Below are positions 21,001 to 29,520 of a stretch of 64,000 nt of DNA, piece after piece; positions within the stretch are counted from its first letter, which is position 1; every line of letters starts with the position of its first letter. The position numbers were made by a program, and so were the translations under genes. The notes under the pieces were generated by a model. That model made no database searches. It was not told the origin of the DNA and saw only the letters and a list, made by a program, of their open reading frames with translations. Source of the DNA: Bordetella parapertussis (GTDB taxonomy: Bacteria; Pseudomonadota; Gammaproteobacteria; Burkholderiales; SG8-39); assembly GCA_945862265.1 (NCBI GenBank), contig CAMAXP010000016.1:26108-90107 (forward strand), read 5' to 3'.

Positions 21001-24000
21001 CCCCGGCATTGGTGATCGAGACGGCCCCGCCGGTCTGGGTGATTCCCGCCAGGGTCAAGGTCGGTACAGCGTTGTTCAGGATGACGGATCCGCTACCTGA
21101 ATTCGTTGCCTGGAAGGCGCTGACCTGGTTCGTTCCGTTCAGCGTCGTGCCTGCGGACGAGGTCGTGGTCAAGATTGCCGTCTGGATGACCCCGGACACG
21201 CCCTCGGCAATCGACTTGCCCGTACCGCCAGCCAGGGTGACGTTCCCCGTCGTGCGAATCGACGTGCCCACCGCCCCGGTGCCATTCAATGCGATGTCGC
21301 CACCCGCGGTGATGTTGATATTGCCGCCTGCTACCGCACCGGCGGGAGAACCGATCCGCGCTCCACCGCCGGCACCAGGAGTGAGCGTGACATCGCCACC
21401 ACTATTGATGGTGATGGCAGTAGTCACATTTCCAAGCTGGTTCGGGCCGATGGAGGCACCGGACCCGCTACCTCCAGTGACGGCAACGTTGCCAGTGGTA
21501 TTCAACGTCAGGTTCGTCGGCCCGGGCGTGGTGCCACCGATGCCCCCGATTCGCGCGCCACCAAACGTGCCCGTAGACCCGCCACCGGCAACAGTCACAC
21601 TGGTGGCCATAATGTTTTGGAGGGGCGCTTGGATCGTGCCGGAATTGTCCACATCTGCCGCGCCGCCAGAGACCTGTATTGCGCCGGCGGACACCTGTTC
21701 TGTCCCGGAAAAATTCTGAAGGAACGCGGCGTTGCCGAGATTGCTGCCCGCAACCAGGGACATGTTTCCACCGCTCGGACCGCCGGACACAGTGATATCG
21801 GGGTTGTTGGCTGGAACGCTGCCGGCAACTGTCTGGGTGCCGGCATTCGCGAATATGAAACCACGATTCCCTCTGCTCGCGGTGGCAAGGATCGAGCCCG
21901 TGCCACCCGTCAGGCTGATCGTGCCCTTGGCATTGAACAGAATCGATTGTTGGGCTGAAGCGCTTACATTGTTGTCACTTATGCTGCCGTCGTTATTCCC
22001 GCCCGAACCGCCGCCCCCCGTTGCGACAATGTTCCCACCATTGAGCGTTACAGTTTGATTCAGGGAATTGTTCGTTATGTAACCGCTGTTAAATGCTCCG
22101 CTCGTTCCACCATTGAGCGTAATGTTTCCGCCCCCCGCCAACGTGATCGATTGCGAAGCGCCGACACCGGTGGCCGACTGAAAAATCCCCGCGTCGTTGC
22201 TGGTTAACGAGGAAGTATTCGTGGATGTGTTGCCACCGTTGATGGATATATTCCCCAGACCGGATACGTTGACCGTTTGCGCGGAACTGGTCGATGCGCC
22301 TCCGAGTACCCAGATTCCGGCCCGATTACTGCCCGCCGAACCGGTCCCGCCCTGCATCGTCAGCCCGCCCGGCCCGATATCCAGTGTCTGCGGCGCCGAG
22401 GCAAAGGTCTCGATGAGGGCCGAGTTTCCGGTTCCCGTCGCCCCACCGCCTCCCGTCAACTGAATTGAGTCGGCCGAGACGTGCTGCAAGCCGCTGCCGG
22501 ATTGCCCGATAAACGCCGTATTCGTCGCACCGCCTGACGCCCCTCCGCCTGTGAGGGTAAGTGCGCCGCCCGTGACGGTAACCGTCTGGGTAGCGGTTGT
22601 ACCACCTTGATTGATTTTCGCAGTGTTGTTGGTGCCATTACCCCCTTGGAGGGCGACCCCTCCGGCACCAGCGCTCACGGACTGTGCGGCGTTCGTGTTG
22701 ATGGAGGCGCTGTTGTTCGTCCCTGAACTTCCGCCCAGCACCGCGATCCCAAGGGCCGAGATGGTTTGTGACCCGCTGCCATCATTGACGATGTTCGCAC
22801 TTGATCCAACGCTGCCAGCCGTCCCGCCGTTGAGCTGGATCGTCCCACTGTTCGCGATAATCGTCTGCGAACCGGTCGTCGTCCGCAACTGTGCATTGTT
22901 TGCAGTCACCCCGCCGGCCAGCGTGACATTGCCCGACAGGGTCGCGCTCATGTCGGCGCCTTGGACCTGCGTGAACGCATTGACGGACGAAAGGGACAGG
23001 TTCACGCCAGTCAATGTCACGAGCCCCGCGCTTGTGAGGCTCGCATCCTGAATGCTGATGTCCCCACCCGAAGCGAGTGTCAGCGGGCCGGTCACGCCGA
23101 AGTTGGTTCCAGTCACGCTGAGTGCGCCGGTATTGGTGATGCTGACCGCACCGCCACCCGCCTGGCTGATCCCTGCGATCGCCAGTGTGGGTGAGGCATT
23201 GTTGAGCACGATCGAACCGCTGGTCGTGTTTGTCGCCTGAAACGAACTGACCTGGTTGACGCCACTCAGCGTCGTGCCGCCAGCCGATGTCGTGGTAAGG
23301 CTTGCCGCCTGAATCACACCTGCGGTGTCTTCGAGGATGAGCTGGGAAGCCCCGCCAGCCAGGGTGACGTTCCCAGTAGTGCGAATCGACGTGCCCACCG
23401 CCCCGGTGCCATTCAATGCGATGTCGCCGCCCGCGGTGATGCTGATGTCCCCACCAGCGACCGATGCCGAGGGCGAACCGATCCGCGCGGCGCCGACACT
23501 CCCAGGCGTTAGCGTCACATTTCCGCTGCTGTTGATGGTGATCGTCGTTGCCTGGCCCCCCGCTCCACTTGACCCGATCGCCGCGATCGAGCCGCTGCCA
23601 CCAGTCAGAGTCACATCACCGATCGTCGTCAGCGTCAGGTTCGTCGGCCCGGGCGTCGCGCCGCCGATCCCGCCTACCCTCGCACCACTAAAGTTTCCGG
23701 TGTTCCCCCCGCCTGTAATCGCCACGCTCGTCGCATTCATCGTCTGCGTGGGGGCCAGGATCGTCGCCGAGTTATCCACGCCGGCGGCGCCGCCAAACAG
23801 TTGAATCGCTCCGGCCGAGACCAGTTGTGTTCCCGAGGCATTCTGGAGGAACGCCGCGTTACCCAGGTTCGTCGCGCTCAAGCCCGTGTTTCCGCCGCTC
23901 GCCCCGCCCGTCAGCGTAATGTTGGGGTTGTTGGCCGAAACATCCCCCGCAATGACCTGAATGCCGCCTTCGGCGAATATGTTTCCCCGGTTGCCCTTGG

Positions 24001-26299
24001 GTGCCGTGTTCAAAATCGCGCCGGTGCCGCCGGTCAGGTTGATCGCGCCCGGAGCCGTGAAGAGGATCGATTGGCTTCCTGCACCATTACTCAAAATGGA
24101 AGCATCGTTGCCACCGCTCGTCCCACCACCACCTGTCGCGCTGATCGTGCCTCCAGCAAGCGTGACGGTCTGCGTCGGGGAATCGTTCCGGATATAGCCG
24201 TTGTTCGTCCCGCCGCTTGCCCCCCCAATCAGTGTGATCCCGCCCGACCCGGTCATAGTGACCGACTGAGAGGCGCTCGCGCCCGTAGCCTGCTGAAAGA
24301 TACCGGCATCATTGGTGCTGGTGCCGGTCGTGCTTGTCGAGCCACTACCACCCGTAATCGCGATATGCCCGGCCCCGGAGACATTGATGGACTGTGCAGC
24401 ATTCGACGACGAATTGCCCAGCGCCCAGATACCTGCGCGGTTACCCCCGACGCCTGCGTTCACCCCCGAACCGCCTTGCAGCGTCAACCCGCCTGCCCCG
24501 ATGTCCAGGGTTTGCGACGCCGTCGCGCCCGTGACTGCCTGGATCAGCGCGAGGTTTCCCGTGCCGGACGTTCCGCCGCCACCGGTCGCCGAAATAGAGT
24601 CGGCCGTCACGTGCTGAAGGCCGCTCCCGGCCTGCGATATCACTGCAGTGTTGCCGTTGGTTCCCGAGGCACCACCACCGGTCAGCGTGATACCTCCTCC
24701 CGTCACCGTAATCGTCTGCGTGGCAGTAGGGCCAGTCTGCGAGATCCTGGCGATGGTGTTGCCGCCTTCGCCACCCACCAGCGTAATTCCGCCTGCCCCG
24801 GCCGTGATCGACTGGGTCCCCGTGGACGTGATCTGCGCGCTGCCCACGCCTGCGGTTACGTTGACGCTCCCGCTCATATTCACGGTCATGCTTGCGCCCA
24901 GCAGCTGTGCTGCTGCACTAGCGCCCGTAACGTTCAGCCCGGTGCCCGACACTGAGATCGCACCGCTTGCGGCGCTGACGACTTTGCTGGAGACGTTGAC
25001 GTTATTCGCCGCGCTGAGAGTCACTCCCGCACCAACACCAGACAGGGTGATGGCCTGGTTGACGTTGATGTCGCGACCAGCGCTCAGCGTCAGGGTGTTC
25101 GCCGCGCTCGACGAAACGGCTTCGTTGACGAAAATGTCACCGTTGCCACCGCTGCCCCCAGCGTTTGTCTGCACGGTGAAATTGCCACCGCTCAAGGCCG
25201 ACTGGATCGTGGCCGGCGTCACGACCGTGGCGCCGGCGATGGACCCGACTGATTTAATTTCGACATCGTCCGGGTCGAGGAGCCAGGTCCCACCCCCCGT
25301 CGCGACGCTTACGTTGTTGATGTCCGCCCACTTGCCCGAGGTCTCGACAAAGCCCCCGCTGCCCCGCGTGCCATCGCCTTGTGCCGATATACGGCCGCCA
25401 GCAAACATCTCACCGCTCAACTGCCCGGCGTCCTCGACCTTTGCGACAACCGTACCGCCTTTGCTGCCGTCAGCAGTGATGACGCTCGAATCGGCAAGTT
25501 CGATTCTCCGCTTTGCCTGGAGGAAGACCCGCCCTCCCTCGCTCACCACGCTGCTCGCATTCAGCGTGCCGCTGTTCTTCACCAGCACTCCGGCAATCCC
25601 GATCCGTCCGGCCTCGCTCGCAATCGTGCCCAGGTTGGTGACATTCCCTTCTCTGCCCGTGATCTCGACCTTTACACCCGGCGTCCCTGTGTCGATGAGC
25701 CCGACCGTTTGCCCGGCGGCAAGGATGACTTCGCCATTGGGGGCGTTGATCAGACCGCTGTTCTCGACCGCGGGCCCGACGAGATAAACGCTTCCGCCAC
25801 GCGGCGTGGTGATGATGCCCTGGTTGGTGACCTTGCCCGCACCCGGTGTATTGAGGAAGCTCAGCCGGCTGGCAAGGAAGTCCTGATTGGTTACATTCAT
25901 CGTGCTGGAGATGAACGCGGCCACATCGACGCGCCCACCCTGCCCGACCATGATGCCGGCCGGGTTGATAAGCCACACCCGGCCATTCGAGCTCAGCGTG
26001 CCGAGCAGCACCGAAGGATCGTTGCCGAGCACACGGTTCAGTACCGCGCTGCTCGCCGAAGCCTGGTTGAATCGGGTCGTCTCCCCCGCCCCAATGGAGA
26101 ACGTGTTCCAGTTGATGATGGCGCCGTTGCTGTTCGTCACCGTCAGCAGGCCGCCCTTCTGCGCGAAGGCAGCCGTGCCATTGACGACCTGCGGCGCCGT
26201 GGGATTTGCCCAGGTCGACTCCGAGGCAAAGCAGGCAGAGATCGCAACGGCGATCAGGCGCTTGCGACTCGACAATACGGGACTCAACCGCTTGGCCAT
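18065..26299 (-). CDS. Giant TpsA exoprotein (filamentous haemagglutinin-type, two-partner secretion)
   Basis: A 2744-residue exported protein. Residues 1-31 form a long signal peptide ending STWA. Residues of about 35-290 are the TPS domain, with GAIINWNTFSIGAGETTRF, NRVLGNDPSVLLGTL and LINPAGIMVGQGGRVDV. Residues of about 350-1800 are glycine/threonine/serine-rich beta-helix repeats holding two copies of a segment of about 570 residues offset by 709 codons. Three YDG/MBG-type repeats start near 1860, 1958 and 2043 (KQYDG, KVYDS, RPYNG). From about 2546 onward the sequence is serine-rich, then five DDKK units, ending AAACT. The TpsB transporter gene lies directly upstream. The ATG at 26299 follows a G-rich stretch; a TTG six codons earlier is possible. 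The probable role is a surface adhesin or matrix protein. Confidence 0.9.
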   Translation of the reverse strand: MAKRLSPVLSSRKRLIAVAISACFASESTWANPTAPQVVNGTAAFAQKGGLLTVTNSNGAIINWNTFSIGAGETTRFNQASASSAVLNRVLGNDPSVLLGTLSSNGRVWLINPAGIMVGQGGRVDVAAFISSTMNVTNQDFLASRLSFLNTPGAGKVTNQGIITTPRGGSVYLVGPAVENSGLINAPNGEVILAAGQTVGLIDTGTPGVKVEITGREGNVTNLGTIASEAGRIGIAGVLVKNSGTLNASSVVSEGGRVFLQAKRRIELADSSVITADGSKGGTVVAKVEDAGQLSGEMFAGGRISAQGDGTRGSGGFVETSGKWADINNVSVATGGGTWLLDPDDVEIKSVGSIAGATVVTPATIQSALSGGNFTVQTNAGGSGGNGDIFVNEAVSSSAANTLTLSAGRDINVNQAITLSGVGAGVTLSAANNVNVSSKVVSAASGAISVSGTGLNVTGASAAAQLLGASMTVNMSGSVNVTAGVGSAQITSTGTQSITAGAGGITLVGGEGGNTIARISQTGPTATQTITVTGGGITLTGGGASGTNGNTAVISQAGSGLQHVTADSISATGGGGTSGTGNLALIQAVTGATASQTLDIGAGGLTLQGGSGVNAGVGGNRAGIWALGNSSSNAAQSINVSGAGHIAITGGSGSTSTTGTSTNDAGIFQQATGASASQSVTMTGSGGITLIGGASGGTNNGYIRNDSPTQTVTLAGGTISATGGGGTSGGNDASILSNGAGSQSILFTAPGAINLTGGTGAILNTAPKGNRGNIFAEGGIQVIAGDVSANNPNITLTGGASGGNTGLSATNLGNAAFLQNASGTQLVSAGAIQLFGGAAGVDNSATILAPTQTMNATSVAITGGGNTGNFSGARVGGIGGATPGPTNLTLTTIGDVTLTGGSGSIAAIGSSGAGGQATTITINSSGNVTLTPGSVGAARIGSPSASVAGGDISITAGGDIALNGTGAVGTSIRTTGNVTLAGGASQLILEDTAGVIQAASLTTTSAGGTTLSGVNQVSSFQATNTTSGSIVLNNASPTLAIAGISQAGGGAVSITNTGALSVTGTNFGVTGPLTLASGGDISIQDASLTSAGLVTLTGVNLSLSSVNAFTQVQGADMSATLSGNVTLAGGVTANNAQLRTTTGSQTIIANSGTIQLNGGTAGSVGSSANIVNDGSGSQTISALGIAVLGGSSGTNNSASINTNAAQSVSAGAGGVALQGGNGTNNTAKINQGGTTATQTVTVTGGALTLTGGGASGGATNTAFIGQSGSGLQHVSADSIQLTGGGGATGTGNSALIETFASAPQTLDIGPGGLTMQGGTGSAGSNRAGIWVLGGASTSSAQTVNVSGLGNISINGGNTSTNTSSLTSNDAGIFQSATGVGASQSITLAGGGNITLNGGTSGAFNSGYITNNSLNQTVTLNGGNIVATGGGGSGGNNDGSISDNNVSASAQQSILFNAKGTISLTGGTGSILATASRGNRGFIFANAGTQTVAGSVPANNPDITVSGGPSGGNMSLVAGSNLGNAAFLQNFSGTEQVSAGAIQVSGGAADVDNSGTIQAPLQNIMATSVTVAGGGSTGTFGGARIGGIGGTTPGPTNLTLNTTGNVAVTGGSGSGASIGPNQLGNVTTAITINSGGDVTLTPGAGGGARIGSPAGAVAGGNINITAGGDIALNGTGAVGTSIRTTGNVTLAGGTGKSIAEGVSGVIQTAILTTTSSAGTTLNGTNQVSAFQATNSGSGSVILNNAVPTLTLAGITQTGGAVSITNAGAVSIGTGALLSASGIGDALTLSGTLFTNNSSGAALSTPNGRWLVYSVNPANDAPGALPYGFKQYAAAPGGGVAGVGDGLLYSVAPVLSPSLAGTVTKQYDGAAQATVSAANLALSGTINGDTAVLGSPAASTYDDKNVGAGKTVTASGLAIASATDTNGKPVFGYQLSAFSANAAIGSISSAPLTVSAVANTKVYDSTVSAAGAPTITGGTLKGTDTAVFSEAYTTKDAGTGKTLVPAAVIADGNGGANYAVTLVNNTTGVITPATLTSSGVGANSRPYNGNNAATLNTSSATIVSGVYSGDVVTLNGGTGTFSDRNAGNAKIVTPAAIALLGKDAGNYVVASPGPLSANISQATNVDWAGAATGNWSLASNWQGNALPDANNVLAVTIPQGVTVTYDAGTVGASTTLNTITSSGALVLDGGSTSKLTVNSQLTTPQFTINSGTLAGTGNLTVNGNFSQTGGAIALTGSAVATITQAANNLVVGSLSAPSVLLTAQSGSISQIAPIAATASLQTSSFGGTTLTDAGNQIRRFSATSSTGGDIALKNAVPLRLDAIDTTGRLSVDNVGAVDIQGPVNVGPDVSIVAHSPISVGSAGITSTGNIVLTASATAGAGDDLTIAGPLTSTGSGAVISLSAGDNLVQNASITSNKGNISATALTGSVSMSSGATTTSNGGSIGYAAPAGNIVLASLNAGTGPIGVSAGGNLSVASGSTGANLTGASAVIAAGGSATLTTRAGRLDVTVGGNFTIVDAITGNTLSDVPAAASNVQPAVTQVLSAIVATTQTVTPTATVSTTTSTTSTTSSSSTSSTETTQSANTQTGTAGAGASPLKLIAVGFTVGGTEGSFGGGSSTSSSSSSSSSTSGSSLNSLPASGAGSSSTTSTSDSGGSSGSSGGSTVSSSDSSGSGGSSSGSSSGGSSGGSSGSDSKTASSDSKADDKKDDKKDDKKDDKKDDKKKPESSQAKKGDSKTQGKKAAACT
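18138..18199. repeat. Short 12-bp tandem repeat encoding DDKK units
   Basis: Five units of about 12 bp, differing at third codon positions, encode consecutive DDKK tetrapeptides near the C-terminus of the TpsA protein. Such arrays can change length by slippage in whole-codon steps without breaking the frame. Confidence 0.8.
20990..22705 (-). repeat. Internal direct repeat copy 2 in the TpsA gene
   Basis: This segment (protein residues about 1198-1770) parallels 23117-24832. Corresponding points, for example the CDS stretch GTSIRTTGNVTLAGG at 21231 and 23358, are exactly 2127 bp (709 codons) apart. Some stretches of 40 or more bases are nearly identical while others have diverged. Boundaries are approximate. 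Confidence 0.75.
23117..24832 (-). repeat. Internal direct repeat copy 1 in the TpsA gene
   Basis: Protein residues of about 490-1060. The order of recognisable blocks (LQHV.ADS, TLDIG.GGLT.QGG, NRAGIW.LG, NDAGIFQ.ATG, PTNLTL, GTSIRTTGNVTLAGG) is the same as in the copy at 20990-22705. Boundaries are approximate. Confidence 0.75.
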
Positions 26300-26449
26300 A
26301 CTCCCCCCCGGGATCAAAAATTCCGCCTTGCTTGTAGCAAACGCTGCTTGCTATTTCTTTAACCAGTCTGTCTTTTCTAAAACCGGCAAAACAGGTAATT
26401 TCACCCTAAACTTTGTCAAACATTGTAAATCCTCCGGGATGCCCCGTGC

Positions 26450-28099
26450 CTAGAACCCGATCATCATGCTCGCGTGGGCACGCCGGTCGCCTCGAGCGGC
26501 GGTCCCCGGCGGGCCCGCATCCGTGACCGTCACGAAGTCCCCGCGCAGCGTGAAGTCCTTGCTCGCCGCATATCGAACTCCGACCCCAACGCTCGCGATG
26601 CCCACCTTCGCCGGGATGACGGAGCCTAGGATGTTGTTGTTGAAGCCTCGTGCAAAGTCGTAGAAGGCCAGTGCGCGCAGGCTACCGGGCAGGTCGAACG
26701 CCTTGGACAGTTCCGGGGCATAGATCTCCACATTGGCGAAGTACCCGCGGTCGGCCGCCACCGCTCGCTCGCTGAACCCACGCATCGAGGTCGAGCCGGC
26801 CAGGCCCATTTGCTCAGGGGAAATCATCGGGTTGCCCGACACCTGCCCACTCACTGCAATGCGCGCCTGCCAGTCGCCCTCGATCGCCTTCAGGTAACTG
26901 CCCCCCATGCGCAGGACAGTGAAGTCGTCCCGCGTCTGGCGGTTCCCTGGAGTCAGGTAGGAGTACGTGTCGGTGGACCCGTTGACGTTCGTGTACTGCG
27001 TGCCCAGGGGCCAGTTGCGGGCGAGCGAAATATTGAAGTCGATCGCCGTCCCCGGGCTGACCTTCTGCCCGGAGTAGGTCAGGCTGAGCGGCCGCGAAGT
27101 AAAGGGGACGCAGCTTGCAATCGCCGGCGTCGGCGGATCGGTGCCGACCGGGACGCCGCCGGTATTGCAGCGCGAGTTGATGTACTTGTAATCGAACCCG
27201 GCCACCAGCTTGCTCGTGTATTCGCCCTGCCGCGAAAAGTAATGGTTCAGGCGCAGGCCGAACACGTCACCCTTGCCCACGATCCCGAGGGCCCCGCCGA
27301 GCGTGGGCGAGGAACTCGGCGTGTTCACGCTCGAATTGCCGTAGATGACGTCGATGCTGTCGCCGATCCCGTAAAGCGGGATGCGGTACCCCACGCTGAT
27401 GATGTCGACCTTGACGGCGCCCGGGCTGTCCGGAGATGTGGTGTAGGCCAGCGTCAATGTCTGGTCCTTGTCGAACATGTTGGCGTTCTGGTAGGCCACG
27501 CCTACGCGCAGCCTGCCCGTAGCCGCCGTGCCGGTATTGTCTACGGTCACGTAAGAGCGGTGCAGGCTTTCCTCGGTGACTTCCACCTTGGCGTCCACCT
27601 TGCCCTCTTCCTCGCTGACCCCGAGCGTGACCTCGACCTGCTTGGCCGGGTTCTCATTCGACAGTTGGATGTTGGCCGACATGTCGCGCAGGTTGGGGAT
27701 ATTGCCCACCCTGAGCGATGGCAATCCGGCGAGGACGTTTTCCGTGCTGAAGATGCTGTTGCCGGAAACGATCACCTTCCCGATCGCACCCTCGGTCACC
27801 TGCAGCCGGACTACGCCCGAGGTCAGTTCCTGTTCCGGAACATACACCTGCACGGTGCTGTATCCGCGACCGCGATAGACGGCCTCGAGGGCTTCCAGGG
27901 TTTTCTGGATGTCGCCATACACGCGGCTGGGCCCCACCTGGGGCGCGACGACGCGCTGCACCTCTTCTTCAGCAAGCAGCGTATTGCCTTCGACCTGGAA
28001 CCGGAGGATGTTGAAGCGTTCGTCCTGGGCGACGCAGGGAAACGCGACGAACAAGGCACAAGCGATTCCAAGAGCACAAATGCGTCGCGCAACTTCCAC
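26450..28099 (-). CDS. TpsB outer-membrane transporter (ShlB/FhaC/HecB family)
   Basis: A 549-residue beta-barrel transporter for the TpsA exoprotein. After a signal peptide (ARRICALGIACALFVAFPCVAQ) come two POTRA domains (FQVEGNTLL and GRGYSTVQVYVPEQEL; then GKVIVSGNSIF). A C-terminal 16-strand barrel follows, ending MMIGF with the aromatic terminal residue expected for Bam-dependent insertion. The conserved loop motif appears as SMRGFSERA. The GTG at 28099 is preceded by GGGGGG and starts right at the signal peptide. An in-frame ATG at 28225 would add 42 residues from an AT-rich, promoter-like stretch and is less likely. The gene precedes tpsA by 150 bp. Confidence 0.9.
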   Translation of the reverse strand: MEVARRICALGIACALFVAFPCVAQDERFNILRFQVEGNTLLAEEEVQRVVAPQVGPSRVYGDIQKTLEALEAVYRGRGYSTVQVYVPEQELTSGVVRLQVTEGAIGKVIVSGNSIFSTENVLAGLPSLRVGNIPNLRDMSANIQLSNENPAKQVEVTLGVSEEEGKVDAKVEVTEESLHRSYVTVDNTGTAATGRLRVGVAYQNANMFDKDQTLTLAYTTSPDSPGAVKVDIISVGYRIPLYGIGDSIDVIYGNSSVNTPSSSPTLGGALGIVGKGDVFGLRLNHYFSRQGEYTSKLVAGFDYKYINSRCNTGGVPVGTDPPTPAIASCVPFTSRPLSLTYSGQKVSPGTAIDFNISLARNWPLGTQYTNVNGSTDTYSYLTPGNRQTRDDFTVLRMGGSYLKAIEGDWQARIAVSGQVSGNPMISPEQMGLAGSTSMRGFSERAVAADRGYFANVEIYAPELSKAFDLPGSLRALAFYDFARGFNNNILGSVIPAKVGIASVGVGVRYAASKDFTLRGDFVTVTDAGPPGTAARGDRRAHASMMIGF

Positions 28100-28165
28100 A
28101 AACCCCCCGAGCCATACTGTGCCCGCCCCGTGCCTGGGCGCGCTTGTTATTAGTTGTATTTTTTT

Positions 28166-28171
28166 ATTGTA
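28166..28171 (-). promoter_or_regulatory. Candidate -10 box for the tpsB-tpsA-fecR unit
   Basis: On the minus strand TACAAT followed by an A-run lies in the AT-rich gap upstream of tpsB, about 67 bp before the preferred GTG start. If real, it rules out the upstream ATG at 28225. No -35 box was recognised. Confidence 0.35.
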
Positions 28172-28258
28172 CGTTACGGCAAGCCTAGCGTAATCGCAGA
28201 GGGATTGTCCATGATTGAATTCCACTACCCCCTAGGCCTTTTGACCTAAGCCGTCAGT

Positions 28259-28831
28259 CTACTGACTCGCAACGGTCCGCGCTGTGGGCAGGGCCGCATC
28301 CACCCATGCATCGATTCCCCCTCGGTACCAGAGTACCCGGGTATGGCCTGCGGCCAGTGCACGCAACGCCGCGTTATAGGACAGCCAGCATTCCGAACTG
28401 GCGCAAAAAAACACCATCGGGCGCGATTTATTCCCTCCCGCCAACTGAAAAAGTAGCGGCGCAAGGTCGGCCTGAACGGCATCGTTGAAATCGTCGCCCC
28501 GCCCCGCCCCACCGAGCCAGGCGGCTCCGGGAAGGGTCTCGTGACCCTCTCCGGAGAGAACATCGACGAGCACCGGCCGGTCGGATCCGGCCAGCATCGC
28601 GCGCAGTTCCTCGGTATAGATCACGGCCGCGCCCGGGATCTGAAGCGGCGTGGGAGCGTGGTAAGGCGGCTGGCGAAGCCGTGCGGTGGGAGCGACGCCC
28701 CAGTCGCGGTCTTCGTCGCTGTAGCGCCTTACCTCAGCCGCATACCCGGACCCTGCGGACGCCAGCATTACCCACAGGAGACCGCACAGGAAAGTGCGTA
28801 CCCCGGGGCCCAGCGCTGGATTACTTCGCAC
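28259..28831 (-). CDS. Exported rhodanese-like protein
   Basis: A 190-residue protein with a signal peptide (TFLCGLLWVMLASAGSGYAA) and a rhodanese-like fold: RPVLVDVLSGEGHETLPGAAWLG.., VFFCASSECWLSYNAALRAL and RVLWYRGGIDAW. The active-site cysteine loop resembles that of PQQ-dependent-catabolism CXXCW proteins, but here the two cysteines are four residues apart (C-ASSE-CW). The GTG start overlaps the stop of the dsbA-like gene by 11 bp, so translation is probably coupled. A periplasmic sulfur-transfer or redox role is inferred. Confidence 0.7.
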   Translation of the reverse strand: MRSNPALGPGVRTFLCGLLWVMLASAGSGYAAEVRRYSDEDRDWGVAPTARLRQPPYHAPTPLQIPGAAVIYTEELRAMLAGSDRPVLVDVLSGEGHETLPGAAWLGGAGRGDDFNDAVQADLAPLLFQLAGGNKSRPMVFFCASSECWLSYNAALRALAAGHTRVLWYRGGIDAWVDAALPTARTVASQ

Positions 28832-29462
28832 GTTCCCTGCGCGCGACGCCGATCAGCCGCTCCACCAGCGGCAACAACTGGGCCGTGCCCCCGGCCATGC
28901 CCGCCGAAGTCCGGAACTTGCCGTCAACGACAACCGTCGGTACCCCTTTGACTTCGTAGGCCTTGACCATTTCACGTGCTGCCGCAATCTTTGCATCCAC
29001 GGCAGGGGAACGATAAGTGTCTACGAACCGCTGCTTGTCCACGCCATTGCGCGATACCCAGTCGACCATCACCGCCTCCTCGCTGAGGCTCATGCCGTCG
29101 AAGTGGAAGTTGTCGAACACCGGCCAGTGCAGGCGCGCCAGGGCGTCGAGGGCCTCGAGCGTGTAGAACAGCCGGGCGAAGTTTTCCCAGCTCTCGGTCG
29201 CCAGTGCGGGCACCCGGCGCAGAGCCACGTCTCCCGGCGCGTTGACCAGCCAGCGGGTGAGGATAGGCTCGAATTCGTAGCACACCGGGCAGCCGTAATA
29301 GAAAAACTCGATCACCTCGATCTTGTCGCCGGTACTGACAGGCTGCGGCGCCTGGAGGCGCACCCAGGCCGGGACGGGCTGGGCCTGCACGACGCCGCAG
29401 AAAGCGGCTACGGCTACACAAGTCGCTGCGAGTGCGGCGAAGGCACGAATGCGATTTTTCAT
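28821..29462 (-). CDS. dsbA: DsbA-like periplasmic thiol:disulfide oxidoreductase
   Basis: A 213-residue protein with a signal peptide (IRAFAALAATCVAVAAFCGVVQA) and a thioredoxin fold with an inserted helical domain. The active site is GCPVCYEFEP (CPVC rather than the classic CPHC), and the cis-proline loop is KGVPTVVVDGKF. It should introduce disulfides into exported proteins. The start at 29462 (MKNRIRAF) was chosen because upstream codons do not form a signal peptide. It overlaps the downstream rhodanese-like gene. Confidence 0.9.
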   Translation of the reverse strand: MKNRIRAFAALAATCVAVAAFCGVVQAQPVPAWVRLQAPQPVSTGDKIEVIEFFYYGCPVCYEFEPILTRWLVNAPGDVALRRVPALATESWENFARLFYTLEALDALARLHWPVFDNFHFDGMSLSEEAVMVDWVSRNGVDKQRFVDTYRSPAVDAKIAAAREMVKAYEVKGVPTVVVDGKFRTSAGMAGGTAQLLPLVERLIGVARRERAK

Positions 29463-29520
29463 CTGGCGTGTGCGCGAAAAAGAAAGGCCGGTCCGAAAAG
29501 TGTACCCGTTTCGCGCGCAG

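Noticed and set aside
18000..26400. CRISPR array in the repetitive TpsA region
   Set aside because: Repeats are in-frame protein-coding, diverged and lack regular spacers; no cas genes are present anywhere in the window.
26810..28153. Plus-strand frame of 447 codons opposite tpsB
   Set aside because: Antisense shadow; tpsB has clear POTRA and barrel features.
28100..28225. ATG at 28225 as tpsB start
   Set aside because: The added 42 residues come from an AT-rich promoter-like stretch and would bury the signal peptide.
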